Shown here: positions 23,110-33,989 of the stretch, piece after piece | Layout of the letters: every line of letters begins with the position of its first letter | Numbering within the stretch: position 1 is the stretch's first letter | DNA from: Alligator mississippiensis | Lineage: Eukaryota > Chordata > Crocodylia > Alligatoridae | Direction: 5' to 3' | DNA: 64,000 bases | Assembly: GCF_030867095.1 (NCBI RefSeq) | Contig: NC_081824.1 | Span: 143,125,433 to 143,189,432 of the forward strand | Program-made: the position numbers and the translations under genes | The notes under the pieces: model-generated | What the model saw: only the letters and a program-made list of their open reading frames with translations | Databases searched by the model: none | What the model was told of the DNA's origin: nothing

Positions 23110-25330
23110 TACGTGTACATATAATCCAGAGAATAAGTGGTTGCCTATACAGAATTTATTACTGGGAAACCAGCAAAATAAGTTAAACTATTACACAAAG
23201 CTTGTTTTGAGAGCTGTCCAAATACTTCAAGATGGAGAAAATTGTAGCTTTTACATTGTAAAAGCACAAAACAAAACATTGGGTGGATTTGTTTTTTAAA
23301 AGACTTATAGCTTAAATTTTCAAATTGAGCTTTCTGAGAAGTACATACATACATGGGGGGGGATCTAAAATTTTGAAGTGGGGGGTATAGATAGTGAGGT
23401 ACATCACTGCCTATAAAACAACACACCTTGTTCTGCAATTCTGCTGTCTGACTGAATAATACAGCCCTTGACCCTTGGCACATTAGTAAAACTTCTAGTT
23501 TATTTTTAACTGGAGAACAAAGGACAGCTTGATTGGTGGAACATTAAGACCATTAAAAAGAGAAGAGAGGGTCGTTAACACTTGTGGACTGAAGCCTTTA
23601 GAAGGGATCAGGTAGATTATAATGAGCCATGAAGTCAATTGACTCCCCCAGCACTGCCTAGCTAGAAATGTTGCTGCAACTGTCAGGCAGTTAGTTTGAA
23701 ACTTTGCCGGGGGACCAGGACTCAAAGCAGGACGTGTATGTGCACCAGTGTACACACCCAGGATCTGTCCCTGTGTACACAGCACCTCCTTGCTGCCAAG
23801 TTTCACTCTGGATTGAGCTATCATGGCATGCTTCATAAATGCTTGAAGTTAGCATAACAGGGAAATATCTGAGCACAACTGTTATATCCTGGAAATGAGA
23901 ACTGTCAGACTGCTCGGTAGAACACAAGTGAAAGTCTCCACTGGAGCAATTTCTTGTGGTGGCAGTTTTGGTGCTCCTCTTTCCAGTACCAACTGCAACA
24001 GGTATGTATGGGAGCACATAAGAATAAATTCTACTTTGCCCATTAGCTATCTAACACTTAACTGTTGGCGAGGTCCTGGTTTACATAATCATTCTCCTTT
24101 TTCGATATAGATGTGTAATCCTTCCATACTTTCAACGGGGAGCTAATACGCAGCTTGTGTGCCCATTCTGTTTCCTGTAGAACCACACAGCTCTCTCATT
24201 CAATTTGAATGAGCTGCACTTAAGACACCTCCAGAGATGGATCACTGGTTAGCCAGGGGGCACACAAATCTCCATTCATTATAAAGGGAAATTTTAATCT
24301 CCGTCTGGTTAGAATTCCATTTCCCCCTTCCTTCACCATGCCCCCCGCCCCTAACAGTGCAAGACATATGCCTCTTAACAGGGCTATTGACCTAAACAGA
24401 CAGACCTTTCCATAAGCAGCCTTTCTCCCCGCCCCCCCGCCATAGGCTAGCTGTTCTAGCACTTACCCATGACATGGGAGGTCTGTGTTCGCAGGCCCCC
24501 TGCATAGCCTCAGGTTTGTTTGAACCCATATCACGTGTGGCCCAGGAGCATGCCCATAGCCACCTGGCTACTGCATACACATAAATGTGAAGCCAAGACA
24601 GAAAGTGTCAAGGGACAGAAGTAGAGCAAGCAAGAGGAAGCCAAGTCCTGGCCTAGGGAGGTGATCACCGTTCTAACAGGGAGGGGACACTGCTCCCAAG
24701 GCTGTTGATGCATTTTACCCAAACACTAAATAGTGCCAAATGCATCACATACATCTGGAGTCATGCCACTTTAAGTCATGGCATCATTCTGGATTATATT
24801 TAAATACCAGAAAGCAGGATCTCGCCAATGGAGTTGCATCAAGGTAAATGGGAGGAACCCAGGCCAGCAGTGTGCAATTTGGTTTTTGGACAATCCTGCA
24901 TTGCCAGTCATTAGTATGCCAATTCCAGGCACCTATGTCAGACAAGCATGCCACAAGATGTATCCCAGGGAAGTGTGATTTCAGCAGTTAGATGGTATCC
25001 CATAAGGCAGGATGGGCTAGTAACAGAGGGCCTAAGAAAGCTGAACATTGTACACGTGCAGGCTTTTCTTTCCGAAAGGAAAGCTAGAAACACTGATTTG
25101 TGCTACTACTAATCCACCCACCGGGCTCTTTTCCAAAGCATGGTCACATATTTTTCTTGTCATGTCCTCCAAGAGATCTGTCCTTCATGAAGGACAGTGA
25201 TGAGGACTGCCATTAGAGGGCCTTCCAAATAGGGCAGTCTAATTCCAGCCCCACAGGAGGGAGTTTCAAGCAGGTAAAGAACCATATAAAGAAACCTGCT
25301 TTCTGTCCCCAGTAATTGTTATGCAAAGTA
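23110..25330. other. Intergenic, nothing recognised
   Basis: No coding or repeat signal I can support. Confidence 0.4.
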
Positions 25331-25331
25331 T

Positions 25332-25620
25332 AAAAACAGAAGTGCCATATGGGGTCAGACCAACGGTCCATGTAATCTGACAGATGTTCTACAAGGAGAG
25401 AATATGAATGAGGTATTTCTAGAGTGAACCATCTTCTGTCAGGTCCTCCCTAACATCCACCATCATTGATTTAGTTATGTCAGGGGATACATGTCCAGCT
25501 GTTCAGTTTAATAGCTATTAATGGACCTATCACCCATGAATTTGTCTAATCCCTTTTTGAACCTGCTTATTTATACTAGCTGCCTCTACAACAACCTCTT
25601 GTGGTAATGAGGGGCACAAG
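25332..25620 (-). mobile_element. CR1 LINE fragment, antisense
   Basis: Starts AAAACAGAAGTGCCATATGG with GGTCAGACCAACGGTCCATG following, and continues ATTAATGGACCTATCACCCA and ATCCCTTTTTGAACCTGC. This is the 3' region of a CR1 subfamily common in turtles and crocodilians. It is distinct from the 3356-4765 subfamily. Confidence 0.75.
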
Positions 25621-25629
25621 ATTTATTGT

Positions 25630-28600
25630 GTTTGCTACCAGATTTAGCTACAGTTGCATGCTCCTATAATCTGTTTAAAGTGCCCACCCCCCAGGGCATG
25701 CACTATTTAACTGATCTAGTCTTTAGATCAATGTCTTTTCCCAGTCAAAGTCCATCTATATGCAGAAAGCCAAAGGGATTTACATACTCAGTTCCCACCA
25801 ACTTCACATGAGATTTGACTGCCTAGTTTCCTTTTGATGATCCAAAATTAAATCACTAGAAGCTATTCCCACCTTTGCATTCTTTTTTTACAAATAGAAA
25901 AATGGAAACAACACCCACCCTCCCCCGAGTGTTATGGAAACAACCACAAAATTTGTTGCACTAGCTTCTACTGCCTGTACAAGAAAAGGGGGAAGGAGCT
26001 GTTATGTTTCATTCTGTTGTCAAAACACTGTTCAAACATTAGTTTTACCAAAGCCTTTTGGAGACGGGTATTCTTGTCTATTGAAGAGGGAGGGAGCCGA
26101 AACATGATTTAGCCTAGAGTAAATTAAACGAGTTGTAGCAAAAAGGGGAATTACAAAGGCTATGATCTTTTAGTAGAGAATCTTTAGAAAGGTACAGTCT
26201 TAGATTTGTGGTAAAAGGTCAAAGCAGAACCTCCTATTTTTGTATTGCTTCCTCAGGAGGAGGAAGAGCCCCATAAAACATCAAGCCAGTTGGCAATAAA
26301 AACTTGCAACCTCTCCCAATGAATCTGTGAAGAGTTGGTTCATCTTCACCCACTTAACATGCTACCAAGTTATTCAGGAATATTAAGCAAAGAAAGCTAA
26401 TTGTAGCCATACCACTCACTCCCATGTAATTATGGTTAAGGCCATGAGCATGATGGCCTGGTGGACTGTTAGGTGCAGGTGGAACTTTGACTTGCTTTGG
26501 TGGAATCTGCAATAAAATAACCTAGCTGACGAACTTAGTTTTTAAGACTAGAACAGATGATCATCACCCTCTAGTTTAAATTCCTTCCTAACCTAGGACA
26601 TGTAATTCTGCCCAGGTAAGTTTCCCAAAGCAAAAGAAGTTTCTTTTTAACCTAAGCTACATGTGTCAAATTAAACCAAAAAAGAAGAAGAAAAAAAAAA
26701 AAGGATTCCAGGCTTCTTACCATATTTGCTACTCTGCCACATATGATGGTCCTGCTATTACTGCAATAATTTTTAGGTCCTGTCTCTACAAAAGAATCAA
26801 CTTCTGTTGAAGCACAGAAGTTGAAGTACATCTCATTTTTCTAATCAGGGTGAAATGCAGATCAGGGACTAATCTAAAATGTTTGTCCTGTAAGTTGGGT
26901 GGCCGTGTTCAACAAGTTTGAGCGATGCATTTAAGTCTGAGACTATTCATAGTCTCAAAACATGTTCATTTCTCTCTTAGCAATGTAAAGTCTGATAACT
27001 CATGTTGTGTTGTTTCTTTTCCTTGAAGTTACATATACTATTTAAATGAATAAAAGCATTCATAAATTCCTTTAGCGATCAGCTCTTGAGTGACCAGAGC
27101 ACAGGTCAGCAGTGAATGTCAGTTCTCTTATTCCTGAACTGCTTCTAAGTATCAGATTGTCATGGGTAGCAGCAAGCATCATGTGCTTCAGTGACAGACA
27201 TGACTTAAAGCAACCTTCACTCAGACAAAAATAAATCAAGGCAATGGAGTAACTGCAGCCACCAATTCATTTTCTAGTTTAAGGTATAGTCAGCTTCAAT
27301 TGCCTACAGTTTCCTTTTATAAGAAGGAAATCCTCATCTCTATAAAAAATTAACAATATCTTAGAGCAAAGGAAAACTTTCTGTTAACGCTGAGTAAGAT
27401 GGTTTCCCTTTGCTTTTTACTTGTCTGGCTACTACACTTCCTTTTAATTTACCCAAGCTTTTTAGGAGGGCTATTAAACTGGATGGTACGAGTTATTTGG
27501 AAAAAAGGGATGCCTTGGTCAAAACTATTTATACTATGAGAGCATTCAGAAGGTGGCAGAATTTGAACCCCATAATTCCAAGTTATACTACTAGGTTCAC
27601 ACAGCTTAGAGATACCCCATAGATCCAAATGGAGACAACTCTTTTAAATGCTTCAATATTATTTAATTTTAAAGCTGAAAAAATGAAAATTAATTTGCAG
27701 ATCCTGCCAACAATGCCATCTAAAGGAGTTAAAGGGAAAGAGAGAAGTTTGACAATTAAGAACTGTAAAAACTGTCATACATAATACTAAATCTTACTCA
27801 TTACAATGCTTCAAAGTCTAAGCAATTAAAAAAAAAATCAAACCAATTTAAATAAGAAAACAACTTAAGGACAATCAGAAATTCAGTTGCAAAATCCTGA
27901 AGTTACAGTCTTACAGACAAAGCAATTGTAACATCAGTCCACTTCACGTCACGTCATGTCACGTCATATAAGTTTATTTACTTTCAGATTTGTACTCTGT
28001 GTTTGTGAATTCAAAAGTATGCTTTCCACAATGTTTGCATATTCTAGTTCTTAGCTAAACTAGCATCACATTGTGCTGTTTTATATAATGCAGAGGAAAT
28101 ATGAACAACAGTTTCAGTCTCTGATTGGAAATGTACCACATCTCAATACAATTAAGTGGTAGATGACATACCTACTATGAATTCTGGATTTTAGGTATTA
28201 ATTTTGCTAAATTGAGTTCTGGTATAAGGAAAAAATAACTAACAAGTTCCAATGAATTAGCATTCATTCACAGGGGCAACTTCTGTTCAATCAGCACAAT
28301 AAACTGGTTTCCAAGCTAAAGTAAGTCCATACTGTTTTATTTCAGTAGTACACAAAACATGCGGAGTACTGCTAAAAAGTTCTTTTTTTTTTTTTTTGTG
28401 AAAGGTCATGTAAAACTTATTAGAGCCACTGGAGGGAGCAAACAGACCAGAAATAGGAAAAAAAGATATACAATTAATTTTCTCCTGTAGCCCAACTAAC
28501 CCTGCTTGTGTGGCTCTAGATCAGACCCAAGCAAAGAGGTACAGTTTTTTATCTTAGAAGAGCCTTTGTGGGAACAAGGAGAAAGGTTTGAGGTGCCAAT

Positions 28601-29125
28601 GAAATATACTGTGGTTTGATGTAAAGGAGCTGTGAGGGACTGGAGAAGGGGAAGAAAAAAAAAGTACTCTTTCCCAAACTCTGATTCTTCCAAGAGGAGA
28701 AGACTAGATACATACATGTTGCAGCTGAGTGGTCTGGCACAGACTTAGACAGAGACAACTCTTAGATTTCAAAGTATGAACGGTGGGTTTACATGTAATG
28801 CTCATGTGATATCACCAGGACAGGAAATATGGCTCTATGGTACATCTGTTAAGAAGTTTTCCAAGGTGTACTGGAAAATGCCAAACCATCAAATATAAAA
28901 GCTTTCATATTCATTTCAACATAAATTTACCTTAAAAAGAGTTTATACCTTGTCAGAACAGTGTTAAGAAAAATCCAAGTCTCAGTGCAATGGTTTGAGG
29001 TCTACAAATATATATAATTTTTTTTATTTTTTTTTTAAGGAAATTCCAAGGGTCCTTCCCCTCTTTGCTTCCAATCCCTGGAGACTCTCATTACTAAGCC
29101 ACCACTCAATTGGTGAGTACTAGAC
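25630..29125. other. AT-rich intergenic DNA, nothing recognised
   Basis: No feature beyond poly-A/T tracts and a short CACGTCA repeat (about 27944-27966). Confidence 0.4.
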
Positions 29126-29135
29126 AAGACATTTA

Positions 29136-30105
29136 GGCTAGGGGAAGAAATTACACATAAGCATAAGTGATCAGAAACCGGTTCAAATCTGTAACACAAC
29201 ACAGATTTAACAACACAGGGACAGACATTACACATAAACTGGTTTAAGTGATCAGAAACTGGTTTAAAACTGTAACAGAACAGATGTTCAGTGCACATAA
29301 ACCAGTTTGAAAATGGCTGAAACCAGTTTGAGGTAAACCTAGTTGAATGTAGTATCAGACTTAACTCATTTGGGTCAAACCAGTTTATGCCATGTCTGTC
29401 CCAGACCCCTGGCTGGTTTAAGATAAACCAGACTCCCCCAGCATACCAACATGCTCTCTAGGCTGGGTAGGGCTCTCTGCTCCATAGCAGGGCTGGTCTC
29501 TCCCCTCTGCTCCCTGGCTGGAGCTCCAGCAGATACTTGTAGGCACAGAGTGTCTGCCTGGCTTTTTCCTGCCCTACCCCGCCTCCCCCCCACCTTGCTG
29601 CTTAAGCAGAGATCCCTTTCTCCTCTTTCCTACAGCACAGACTGTAGCCAGCATGTGGTCTGCTAGCTAATACTGTGTAAGGCAGATAAGGCTTTTTGGA
29701 GGGAATCAACAGCTGAGATTGGTAATGTCCCTCCATTCCTTCCTTTGGAGAAAGTTGTTTAAGAAGAGCTTAAACTAATGAGTGAGGCTTTGTTTTCTAA
29801 TAGGGTGTTAAATGCTGGTAACAGAGTTGATAAATTCTCTGTTATCAAGGGGGAGGCACCCCTCCCTAATCATAGCATCCTGCCATGGCCTGGCTCCCCC
29901 CCCGCCCCCCCTCTCCCCTGGCTCTATGGAAGGGAAGGGAGGGCTGCTCTAGTGCCCCTTGACTTCTAGCCAGAGCCACTGCAGGCTTGTGCCTGCATTT
30001 CTGGGATGTCTGTCTGGTTACAAAACTGATGTAGCCTAGCCAGGTTAGACTAACCTGCAAAGATTGAATCAATTCAGGCTCAGGCTTTTTGAATGTCCCT
30101 AGCCC
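29136..30105 (-). mobile_element. GGGCTAGGGACA-family DNA element, reversed copy
   Basis: Starts GGCTAGGGGAAGAAATTACA and ends GAATGTCCCTAGCCC, the reverse orientation of 7759-10420 and 15437-16228. It carries the CAGTTT/AAACTGGTTT-rich block (29170-29390), now at its left side. A TTACACATAAACTGGTTTAA block appears twice near 29150 and 29232, so the end is partly duplicated. Confidence 0.7.
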
Positions 30106-30109
30106 AGAA

Positions 30110-30515
30110 TTTCAGTGTACAAAAGCCACTTTCAAAATGGCTGAAACTGGTTTAAGATGAGTCTGATGCTACATCATCCAGGTTTAACTGTTTTAGGTTA
30201 AATCAGCTTATTGAACTTCTGTCCCAAATTGTTTTGCACCTCTCCTGGAAACCGCCCCCCTACTCTCTCAGGGTGGGTGGGCTAGACCCAAGCTTGGTCC
30301 AAGCTGTCTGTTCCAGCTGAGCGGAGCGGCATGCTCTAGCATCCCCCTAGCTTCTGGCCTGGGCCACTGCAGTCACATGGCTGCATTTCCAGAATCCAAA
30401 GCAAAAGTTTGCTCACATATTCATCAGTTCAATCTATGCAGCTTAGACTAACCTGCAAAGATTGAATCAATTCAGCCTTGGGCTTTTTGACTCTCTCTAC
30501 TTGGCCTTAATCTCA
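30110..30515 (-). mobile_element. Second, internally truncated copy of the same DNA element family
   Basis: Adjoins the previous copy and repeats its inner parts (AAATGGCTGAAACTGGTTTA, GGCCTGGGCCACTGCAGTCA, AGACTAACCTGCAAAGATTG, AGCCTTGGGCTTTTTGA) without a clean left terminus. Confidence 0.6.
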
Positions 30516-30815
30516 TTGCCTCATTGTAGTTGCCCATAAAACAGACAAATTACTTCATTATGCATGAAGTATAAGCATTACATAATAGAGTAAAGATATA
30601 AATATATTGTACTTCACATCATTGTGGGCATTGAAGTAGGGTTAGCAAAAAGATTGCAATATATCACAGTTTCATCATTCATTCAATCTGAGCAATGATG
30701 CCAGCTATCTGGGTTCAGAAACTCATAGGTAAGGTTTTAGGGAAGAAAAATAATTATATTTGGGATTAATAAAAAGTTCAATTTGCCTCCTATTACCTAA
30801 ATCTTTAGAGCAGAG

Positions 30816-31020
30816 GGGTAGTTAGCTGTGTTAGTCTGAAGTCAGGCAGAAGACAGGGTAGATGTGTGCCTTATAGGCTAACTGAATCAGAGATAAATTA
30901 GCTTTCCTGAGCAACATCTCGCTTTATCAGATGCATCTGGTAAATGAGCTGTTGCTAGCAAAAGTTTATCCATCTCCGATTCAGTTTATTTAATCAGAAG
31001 GCAGGGTAGAGATGCACCTT
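30816..31020. repeat. Palindromic dispersed repeat (AGTCTGAAGTCAGGCAG family)
   Basis: Left part GTTAGTCTGAAGTCAGGCAG, with CAGGGTAGATGTGTGCCTTA and ACTGAATCAGAGATAAATTA; right part ATCCATCTCCGATTCAGTTT and AGGCAGGGTAGAGATGCACC. Related to 35233-35412 and to the start of the 53.7-kb element. Confidence 0.6.
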
Positions 31021-31024
31021 GTGT

Positions 31025-31795
31025 GTGGCTGGGTAGGGTTAATCAATGACTTCTCCCCCTCAGGGACTCCGCTGCCACACCTTTGTTGTTGGAAAAATGA
31101 AATAAAGTTGTTAATCCCTGAGAAATCAGATAGTTAATTACCCAGTTGTTAAATAGAACAAAAATGGTTTTATTCAGTTGCTCCATTACAATCGCCGCCC
31201 GCGGCCGTTTGTCTCATGGCTCAAGGCTTCACTTCCCCTTTTATTTTATGTTGCCATCAGGGAGGTTCTGTCCTGAGCTCTCCTCCTGTTTCTTCCCTCA
31301 TTTGCAGGTCCCCATTGCCTACCTCAGTCTTCCAAGGAACTCCCTCCGTCAGACTCACCAGGCAAGTGATCGCCATGCAACTTCCCGGGGAAGTGTGGGG
31401 ATCACACCACAGTTTGTCTCACCCGGTGCATGAGGCTCCATTTGTTCCAGCTCCATGTCCCAGGCATTCTCAGCAGTGCTAGCCTCTTTGCTTGTTTCTT
31501 CATGTGCCACTGGGGACAATCTGCCACCCACAATGTCCTCTCCTTTGTAGCCCCAGACCCTCATCTCCTGTGTCTGTCTCCCCAGTGCGTAATGAGGCAC
31601 AGCTGTGCATTGAGCCAGCATCCTTGCCCTTTCCATGACCCGGTTCCTTCCTCCCCCTCTCAGGACAGGAACCCTACTAAGGAACAGGGTTGACTATCAC
31701 CCTGTTACATTATGGACCATTAAAGTACACACAGGTCACGTTTTTAATTTTCTCTCTGCAACTGGAAGGATTTCAGCTTAAATTAAGAATAAAAG
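31025..31795. other. Intergenic, nothing recognised
   Basis: No supported gene. 31140-31690 is more GC-rich with open frames on both strands that show no family resemblance. Confidence 0.35.
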
Positions 31796-31804
31796 ACTCT
31801 AGAT

Positions 31805-32498
31805 CAGTGCTTCCCAAACTTTTCCTCAGCATGACCCCAATTCCTCAGCATGGCCCCTCACTCCTAACCTGCAACCCCCTGGCCCTGCCAGTGCCATTCA
31901 TTCCCAACCTACAGCCCCTCACTCCCTCCAGGTGCCCAAAAGCCAGGGCCTGCAGCCCCCTGCCCCACTTCCCAGCAGCACCCAAGCCCTGGCTGCTGCT
32001 TGCAGTAGATGGCAGCTGCTGTGGCCAGAGTGGAGTGTGGAGCCCAGCTCCCACCCCTGCCCCGCCACTGGCTCCTCCCTTGTGGACAGCACAGCCAGAG
32101 CAGAACCCATGGTGGGGGGGTAATGCAGGCTGCCTGCTGAGGGCTTGGGGCTGCCTGCCCTGCTGCCCTCCTCCAGGGGGCTCCACTGCCCATCAGGCAA
32201 GAACTGATGCAGGATTAAGTGCCATGCCACCATTGCCACCAAGCTGAGGCACTCCTTGCCCGCCTGGCACCAGTGGGAGCACAACTCCATACTGCCACAC
32301 CTCACCTTGGCAGACATGACAATGCAGCTCTCTCCTGCACTGGGTCCAACCCACTGGGCTGCAGAGGCGGCTCCTTCCTGGAGCTGGTCCAGCCCCATTG
32401 TAGCCGTGTGCTCTGCTGTGGGTGCAGAAATCTCATAACTCCAACCACTGATATTTTGACCCCATTTGGAGTCATGATCCACAGTTTGGGAACTGCTG
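31805..32498. mobile_element. Non-autonomous hAT element with 8-bp target duplication
   Basis: Terminal inverted repeats CAGTGCTTCCCAAACTTTT (left) and CAGCAGTTCCCAAACTGTGG (reverse complement of the right end). They continue inward as CAGCATGACCCC and ATCATGACTCC. Flanks are CTCTAGAT (31797-31804) and CTCTACAT (32499-32506). It is 694 bp with a GC-rich interior and no transposase; the open frames of up to 187 codons inside are composition artefacts. Confidence 0.88.
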
Positions 32499-32509
32499 CT
32501 CTACATTCC

Positions 32510-33425
32510 AGCAGCTTTAAATCTTCATTCACAAGAGGTGGCCACATTCACATTACTCTTTTCTTCTTACACCTGTTCTCCTTTATCTTTTAGATCAAGT
32601 TTAGGTGGCTCTTTCTCGTAGGACAAGAAGCATTGTTTGCATTGTCCACATCCACTATGATATTTACTGACTGAGATAAAAATTGGTTATCAAACCAGAA
32701 GTCTTGTAGAAGTCCACTGTATTTAGGAGACACCAGAACTCTTATATAGAGCAGAGATAAACTCTTTTCCTGGCAAAGAAAGACACAATTGTATTAGGAT
32801 GCATTGTTCATTGCAAAAAACAGGCACAGACTTAAAGTTATTTTACAAGAAGCTGTTTTGTGCTTTGCAGTATTGTCATACAATTCCTCATGTAATTTGT
32901 TCCGTTTCTTGCAAAGAAGTTGAGTTTTCAATATTAGTACTTCTGCATTATAGACTCATTCAAGATTTTCTGTAAAGCTTACAGGAAAATATTCAGTAGC
33001 TCTCTTCCAGAACTTAATGAAATCTCTAAGTGTTGGCTAAGTTAAAATGGGGGGGGGGGGTCAATGACCTACTGTGTGAGTTTCTGTTCACCTGGTTTTT
33101 GCCCACATTGAGTTATATGACAGCACAGGGGACTTCCCACACAAACAACAGTTTGTTCAAGCTCAGTGAAGGAGTAAAGATGGGGACCACTGTACTCTGA
33201 ATATCCAGCCACTTTCTACACACACAAGCTGCACCAACTTACACCTACTCTAGAAATATGCATGGAGCCTGAGGGGATCTGGCAGAGCAAATGTGTTTAA
33301 GATAATCTTGAATTCCACCTCCCTCCCCCAAACACACATATGAAGTTAGATAAGCCCTTTACAATTAAGTGATAAGAAGCTCACTATGATAATCTATAAA
33401 AATAAGAGTAAAAAATCTCAGAGGG
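32510..33425. other. Intergenic, nothing recognised
   Basis: AT-rich non-coding DNA with a run of 13 G at about 33049-33061. Confidence 0.4.
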
Positions 33426-33427
33426 CA

Positions 33428-33929
33428 CATCTACACATGCACATGAATAAACTCTGGAGCTTATTGCTCAGAGTTTTTTTGCTCCCAGGTGCACCATTTA
33501 AAAGCGTGTCTGGGAACAATTAACTCTGGAGCACTTAGTTCCAGAGTTTATTCATGTGCAGCACGTGGAGCCCAGCTGGAGCAGCCCCAGCTGGCAGTGG
33601 GTCTGAGGGGTCAGTCTGCCAGCTTGGGGCTGCTCTGGCCAGGCTTACATGTGCTGCAGAGGGGCTGGCTGGGGCACAAGGTTGCTTCAGTACAGGGCTA
33701 GCCAGCAGGCAGCCCCCCACACTGAAGCACCCTTACGCCCCAGCCAGCTGATTAATTTTCTACACATATGCTGCTGTGCATGAAAAACCCCCAAAAACAA
33801 CAACAACAACAACAACAAAAACCTATGGAGCAGGGTAGGACTTGTAAATACAAGAGAAAAACTACAAGTAAATACAAGTCCTACCCTGCTGTGGAGTTTA
33901 GTATGCATCCTAAAGTGCATGTGTAGATG
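33428..33929. mobile_element. Palindromic MITE-like element with two internal hairpins
   Basis: CATCTACACATGCAC (33428-33442) is repeated inverted at 33915-33929. Inside are a perfect 21-bp inverted pair (33438-33458 with 33540-33560, core ATGAATAAACTCTGGA) and a 17-bp pair (33830-33846 with 33873-33889, GCAGGGTAGGACTTGTA). A (CAA)n run lies at 33797-33818. Confidence 0.7.
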
Positions 33930-33989
33930 CTGAGATGTTTACTGCAGTTAATTAGTCAACTGTGCAGTATGTGTCTCATGTAGACACAT

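Noticed and set aside
31690..32482. Frames of 185-187 codons on opposite strands
   Set aside because: They mostly overlap a GC-rich hAT element with defined ends; no transposase or host motif.
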